Assembly: GCA_015523085.1 (NCBI GenBank)
Contig: WALA01000007.1
Location: 1 to 9,012, forward strand
Direction: 5' to 3'
DNA length: 9,012 nucleotides
Origin: Candidatus Aenigmatarchaeota archaeon
Lineage (GTDB): Archaea; Aenigmatarchaeota; Aenigmatarchaeia; GW2011-AR5; WALA01
Positions within the stretch are counted from its first letter, which is position 1. Every line of letters begins with the position of its first letter. The notes under the pieces were generated by a model, which did no database searches, was not told the DNA's origin, and saw only the letters and a program-made list of their open reading frames with translations. Made by a program: the position numbers and the translations under genes. Positions 5,858-9,012 of the stretch are shown piece after piece.

Positions 5858-6457
5858 TTAAACCTTAGAATGACTGTGTTTGTCTCGCTTTTTTTCCATG
5901 CAAATTTTATCTGCGCGCTCAATGGACTCGTGGATTCTCATTCCCGGAACATGCTTCACGAGACCGTACGTGAACGACAATTTCAACTCTTTTCCGAAGA
6001 TGTTTGCCGTGAATCCATCTGGAAGCTTCGGAACGCCCGATTCCGCTATGACTATGAATTCGTCCCCGGCGTTGTTTGAGCGTATGACCTTGTCCGTCGA
6101 GCGCTTGAACATACTTCGCAAGAAGACGGAGAAAGCAAATATCGCCGCATCGCCAAACTTGTGACCGTAATCGTCGTTTATTCTCTTCATTCCGTCCATG
6201 TCGAAATACAGGACATTGTAAAATTTGTGCTCGTTGAGCTCAGAAATTATTTTGCTGTTGAAGAGCCCCGTCTTCTCATCGCGCACAAGAGATTCTCTAG
6301 CGGAACGCAAATTTGAAAGGCGCGTGAGATGGAAGAATTTGAGTATCCTGTCTATCAGCTTTTCATTGCGAGCGATTTTCACATCGCGCTCGCCGACGAT
6401 GTTTATCTTGAACAATTTTCCATCAAAAACAGTATTGTATTCGAACTTTCTTCTCAT
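5858..6457 (-). CDS. GGDEF-family protein with AGDEF active-site motif (putative diguanylate cyclase)
   Basis: GGDEF domains normally make cyclic di-GMP from two GTP. The 199-residue product has about 60 N-terminal residues without a recognised domain or membrane segment. The GGDEF features then appear in order: DEKTGLFN (60-67, like DxLTGLxN), YFDMDGMKRIND (84-95) with the metal-site Asp86 and the expected Lys91, Asn94 and Asp95, YGHKFGDA, RSTD (119-122, resembling the RxxD inhibitory site), AGDEF (130-134), FTYGLV, and ERADKICMEKKRDK at the C-terminus. Two differences stand out: Ala for the first Gly, and two extra residues between the conserved Arg126 and AGDEF compared with the usual RYGGDEF. 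No Shine-Dalgarno motif precedes the ATG at 6457, and a TATA box 26 bases ahead implies a leaderless message. Whether it makes c-di-GMP, another nucleotide, or only binds one cannot be told from sequence. Confidence 0.88.
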   Translation of the reverse strand: MRRKFEYNTVFDGKLFKINIVGERDVKIARNEKLIDRILKFFHLTRLSNLRSARESLVRDEKTGLFNSKIISELNEHKFYNVLYFDMDGMKRINDDYGHKFGDAAIFAFSVFLRSMFKRSTDKVIRSNNAGDEFIVIAESGVPKLPDGFTANIFGKELKLSFTYGLVKHVPGMRIHESIERADKICMEKKRDKHSHSKV

Positions 6458-6479
6458 TGAATTAATATTGTTCAGCCAC

Positions 6480-6488
6480 TATATAAAA
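6480..6488 (-). promoter_or_regulatory. TATA box of the GGDEF-protein gene
   Basis: The minus strand reads TTTTATATA, preceded by the A-rich ATAAATAAA as a possible BRE. The box is centred about 26 bases from the ATG at 6457, so transcription should start at or within a few bases of that ATG. This fits the absence of a ribosome binding site. It directly abuts the plus-strand box for the KaiC-like gene. Confidence 0.6.
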
Positions 6489-6498
6489 TTTATTTATA
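6489..6498 (+). promoter_or_regulatory. TATA box of the KaiC/T2SF operon
   Basis: The plus strand reads TTTATTTATA, centred about 26 bases before the ATG at 6520. No GGTGA-type site lies between it and the ATG, so a leaderless transcript is predicted. It shares the 62-base spacer with the opposing promoter, so binding of TBP/TFB at the two boxes may be mutually exclusive. Prediction by motif and spacing only. Confidence 0.55.
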
Positions 6499-6519
6499 CT
6501 GAGAAGCGTATATTAAATT

Positions 6520-7161
6520 ATGGAAAGAATCAAGACATTCATACCGGGCCTTGACGAGATAGCCGGCGGCGGCTTTCCAAAGGGCGACTCCATAATTTTG
6601 AGCGGACCTCTTGGAGCGGGAAAAACCATATTTGCCCTCCAATACCTTCTCAAATCAAACGAGCACTCGCTCTACATAAGCTTTGAGCACGACGTGAACA
6701 TAATAAAGCAGATAACGTCCGAGTTTCACTGGCCTTCGGATGATACGTCAAAATTCAGGATAATCAAGTACGACCCCTTCAAGATAGACGACATACTTGA
6801 CATAGTGAGAAACAACATAGTCGAAATGAACGCCGAGCGCATCGTTCTGGATTCGCTCTCTTCATTGTCTCTCCACATACACGACGAAAGCGACGTCCGT
6901 TCATTCATAGTCAGAATGAATAAAATACTGCGCTCCACGGACTGCACGGCGCTGCTCATAGTCGAAGTTCCCCAGGGGTTTGAAAGCCTGTCAAAGGGGT
7001 TCGAGCAGTTCGTGGCGGACGATGCGATACGCCTGCGAAAAAAGCTCGTTGGGAACGAGTACAAAAGATTTTTAGAAATAGTCAAGATGCGCGGCGGGCC
7101 TCACTCGATGAAGCTCCACGAATACACAATAGACAACGAAGGGTTTAAAATAATTTCATAG
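6520..7161 (+). CDS. KaiC-like RecA-superfamily ATPase
   Basis: The 213-residue product is a single KaiC-type P-loop domain. It starts with FIPGLDEIAGGGFPKGDSII, the usual lead-in of the family, followed by Walker A GPLGAGKT (29-36), LYISFEHD (51-58, where KaiC has a FEE catalytic pair), Walker B RIVLDSLSSL (Asp111), and the C-terminal FVADDAIRLRKK and VKMRGGPHSMKLHEYTI. The last block is typical of KaiC proteins. Such single-domain archaeal proteins include many uncharacterised regulators and the distant archaellum component ArlH (FlaH), which works with a motor ATPase and a T2SF platform. The next two genes are T2SF proteins, so an ArlH-like partner role is plausible but not shown. His57 replaces the second catalytic Glu. 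The gene begins without a ribosome binding site, and the next starts eight bases after its stop. Confidence 0.9.
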   Translation: MERIKTFIPGLDEIAGGGFPKGDSIILSGPLGAGKTIFALQYLLKSNEHSLYISFEHDVNIIKQITSEFHWPSDDTSKFRIIKYDPFKIDDILDIVRNNIVEMNAERIVLDSLSSLSLHIHDESDVRSFIVRMNKILRSTDCTALLIVEVPQGFESLSKGFEQFVADDAIRLRKKLVGNEYKRFLEIVKMRGGPHSMKLHEYTIDNEGFKIIS

Positions 7162-7168
7162 CGGGGAT

Positions 7169-8029
7169 ATGATGGGACTTAAAATAGCGGAATTCGTGCT
7201 AAAGTACTTTCCGGATTACTTCGAGCCACTGAAGGAGACGATAATACAGTCGGACATCAATGAGCTCTATGAGAAGTACATTCAAAACATGATAATATAC
7301 TCATTCCTGATAGCGCTCGGAACGGGAGCGTACATATTCGTGATTTTCAATTACGTTATAAGATTCCGCTTTCCCATATCGTTTGTAACGTCCATACTGT
7401 TTTTCATAACAACGTTCCTCATTTCATTCATGGCGTACCACTCCTATCCGTTTCAACTGATGGAGTCAAAGCGTTCGAGCATAGAGACGAACCTTCCGTT
7501 CGCCATAAATCACATGGCCGCCGTCGCCGAAAGCGGTGTGCCGCCGTACATAATGTTCAAGCTGCTCTCGAATGCAAAGGAATATGGAGAAATGTCAAAC
7601 GAGGCGAAGAAAATTGTGCGCAACGTCGAAATATTCGGAATGGACATCGTTCGTGCAATAGAAGAAGTCGCAAACCGAACTCCATCGCCTGAGCTCCGAA
7701 GGTTCCTATACGGAGTCGTATCGACAATAGAAACCGGGGGCGACCTCAGGCTTTATTTGAAGGCGAGCTCGGAAGAGGCGATAATGGACTACCGCATGAA
7801 GAGGGAAAAGTACCTTACAACGCTCTCAACTTACGCCGATTTTTACACGGCCCTTCTGATCGCCGCGCCGCTGTTTTTCATATCAACCCTGTCTGTGATG
7901 AGCCTTGTCGGCGGCCAGGTTATGGGTATGAGCATCAACGCCGCAATGAAGCTTGGAGTTTACGTTTTCATGCCGCTGTTGAACATGTTGTTCCTGCTGT
8001 TTTTACAGCTAACGCAGCCGAAGATATAG
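7169..8029 (+). CDS. T2SF-family membrane platform protein, first of pair (TadC/FlaJ-like)
   Basis: Proteins of this family form the inner-membrane platform of type IV pili, archaella and type II secretion systems, where they couple to a hexameric motor ATPase. The 286-residue product has hydrophobic segments at about 41-63, 68-90, 224-247 and 260-281. Between the second and third lies a cytoplasmic T2SF domain with the typical archaeal features SSIETNLPFAINHMAAVAES and GVPPYIMFKLL, the EYGEMSNEAKKIVRNVE region, TPSPELRRFLYG, and STIETGGDLRLYLKASSEEA. Adjacent ATGs at 7169 and 7172 are possible starts; a weak GGGGAT lies before the first. Its TAG stop immediately precedes the GTG start of the second T2SF gene, with no spacer. 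The substrate (pilin type) is unknown. Confidence 0.92.
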   Translation: MMGLKIAEFVLKYFPDYFEPLKETIIQSDINELYEKYIQNMIIYSFLIALGTGAYIFVIFNYVIRFRFPISFVTSILFFITTFLISFMAYHSYPFQLMESKRSSIETNLPFAINHMAAVAESGVPPYIMFKLLSNAKEYGEMSNEAKKIVRNVEIFGMDIVRAIEEVANRTPSPELRRFLYGVVSTIETGGDLRLYLKASSEEAIMDYRMKREKYLTTLSTYADFYTALLIAAPLFFISTLSVMSLVGGQVMGMSINAAMKLGVYVFMPLLNMLFLLFLQLTQPKI

Positions 8030-8842
8030 GTGATAAAAATAAAGCCGCTCAAAAAAAGCACGATAAACGACACGACCCTCGTATCGCTGGCAATAGCCGT
8101 AATGCTGTTCGTGATAAACATATACTTAGTGAAAAACACGAGAATGCACGCGATAATAAATATGATTGCAGGAGCCATTGCACTGACCGTGCCGCTCGTC
8201 ACGAGGTACATATACCACATACAATCCAAGTCGATAGAGCACAACTTCCCGGATTTCCTGCGCGACATAACGTCGAACATAAAGGCCGGGATGACTCTCA
8301 CGCAGGCAATAAGGATGTGCAAGAACAAGAACTACGGATACCTGACGCCTTACGTCAATGAAATGTCCGCGAAAATCGACTGGGGAATAAGCTTTGAGAA
8401 AGTTCTCGAAACATTTGCAAACACGGTTCAAAACCACGTCATTTCACGCGCCGTGAAGACAATAATTGAAACCCATCGCTCTGGCGGAAACATAAGCGAA
8501 GTTCTCGACGCGGTGGTGTCATCCGTGACGGAAATAGAAAAGATAAAGAAAGAGCGCTCCACGAGGATATACTCGCAAATGATAAACGGGTATGTGATAT
8601 ACTTCGTGTTCCTCGGTGTCATGATAGGTATGTCAAAATTCCTCATACCGGCGTTCAACTGGGGAGGCACAAAGGCGACTGCCGGCACGTTCACGTCCGT
8701 CTTCAGGGGCATAATACTCATTCAGTCCGTGTTTGCCGGTCTCACGATAGGAAAGCTCGCCGAGGGATCGCTCACGGACGGGTTCAAGCACGCTTTCATA
8801 ATGTTCCTCTTCGGATACGCGACGATTTTGATAATGGGGTGA
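8030..8842 (+). CDS. T2SF-family membrane platform protein, second of pair (TadB/FlaJ-like)
   Basis: The 270-residue product has hydrophobic segments at about 15-34, 41-60, 183-204, 222-242 and 252-269. Its cytoplasmic T2SF domain carries SIEHNFPDFLRDITSNIKAG, MTLTQAIRM, WGISFEKVLETFANTV, and THRSGGNISEVLDAVVSSV (residues 148-166), which is the most recognisable T2SF stretch. Archaeal type IV pilus loci often encode two such proteins side by side, like the TadB/TadC pair of Tad pili. The start is the GTG at 8030, directly after the TAG of the preceding gene. No ribosome binding site precedes it, so translation is probably coupled; the next in-frame ATG would remove most of the first membrane segment. 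A hydroxyacid dehydrogenase gene starts five bases downstream. Confidence 0.91.
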   Translation: MIKIKPLKKSTINDTTLVSLAIAVMLFVINIYLVKNTRMHAIINMIAGAIALTVPLVTRYIYHIQSKSIEHNFPDFLRDITSNIKAGMTLTQAIRMCKNKNYGYLTPYVNEMSAKIDWGISFEKVLETFANTVQNHVISRAVKTIIETHRSGGNISEVLDAVVSSVTEIEKIKKERSTRIYSQMINGYVIYFVFLGVMIGMSKFLIPAFNWGGTKATAGTFTSVFRGIILIQSVFAGLTIGKLAEGSLTDGFKHAFIMFLFGYATILIMG

Positions 8843-8847
8843 AAAAA

Positions 8848-9012
8848 ATGAAAATAGCCTTTTTTGAAGTAAAACCATGGGAAGAAAGAGTGCTGAAAAA
8901 GAGATTAAAGGGAAACAAATTGATGTTCTTTCGAGAGCCTCTTGACGAGAACGTGATTTCAAATAACAAAGAGATCAGGAAAGCCCAGATAATTTCGACA
9001 TTCATATACTCC
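8848..9012 (+). CDS. D-isomer-specific 2-hydroxyacid dehydrogenase (D-lactate dehydrogenase-like), N-terminal part
   Basis: Enzymes of this family reduce 2-oxoacids to D-2-hydroxyacids with NAD(P)H in the cytoplasm. Only 55 codons lie in the window and the frame is open to the edge. The start MKIAFFEVKPWEERVLKKRL is characteristic of the D-lactate dehydrogenase branch, and FFREPLDE and the later AQIISTFIYS match the beta strands of the N-terminal flavodoxin-like substrate domain. The NAD-binding GxGxxG motif and catalytic Arg/Glu/His would lie downstream. The ATG at 8848 has a GGGGTGA site that includes the stop of the preceding T2SF gene, so the two are very probably co-transcribed. The subfamily and substrate cannot be decided from this fragment. 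Confidence 0.82.
   Translation, partial: MKIAFFEVKPWEERVLKKRLKGNKLMFFREPLDENVISNNKEIRKAQIISTFIYS

Noticed and set aside
7960..8328. Minus-strand open frames antisense to the T2SF pair
   Set aside because: They lie opposite two well-supported T2SF genes and their hydrophobic translations come from the complement of membrane-segment codons.

Overview
The window is archaeal. The minus strand from about 5780 down to 1 carries the classic archaeal S10/spc-type ribosomal protein run: L3, L4, L23, L2, S19, L22, S3, L29, aIF1 (SUI1), RNase P subunit Rpp29, S17 and the start of L14. Having aIF1 and the RNase P protein between L29 and S17 is an archaeal arrangement. TATA-box promoters, GGTGA Shine-Dalgarno motifs and a KaiC-like ATPase beside archaeal-type T2SF membrane proteins agree with this. 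The trimmed L22, an aIF1 without the N-terminal cysteines and compact genes hint at a fast-evolving, possibly DPANN-type lineage. That placement is only an inference.

Layout: (1) 1-5727, minus strand: twelve co-directional translation genes. They are packed with overlaps or gaps of at most 28 bases, probably transcribed from a TATA box at 5764-5773. L14 is cut by the window edge. (2) 5728-5857: a 130-base spacer holding that promoter. (3) 5858-6457, minus strand: a GGDEF-family protein with the variant motif AGDEF, upstream of and co-directional with the ribosomal operon. (4) 6458-6519: a 62-base divergent promoter region with two adjacent TATA-like boxes, each placed so that its transcript would be essentially leaderless. 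(5) 6520-8842, plus strand: a KaiC-type RecA-fold ATPase followed by two consecutive T2SF-family (TadB/TadC, PilC, FlaJ-like) polytopic membrane proteins, with almost no spacing. (6) 8848 to the end, plus strand: the first 55 codons of a D-isomer-specific 2-hydroxyacid dehydrogenase, a few bases behind the T2SF pair.

The ribosomal genes supply subunit proteins, an initiation factor and an RNase P protein, probably from one polycistronic message with translational coupling. The plus-strand block looks like part of an archaeal type IV pilus or secretion platform with a KaiC-like partner; no motor ATPase or prepilin is in view. The least ordinary point is a near-complete GGDEF domain, a family uncommon in archaea, divergently paired with this KaiC/T2SF block across a very short shared promoter region. 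No RNA genes, mobile elements, CRISPR arrays or long non-coding stretches were seen.
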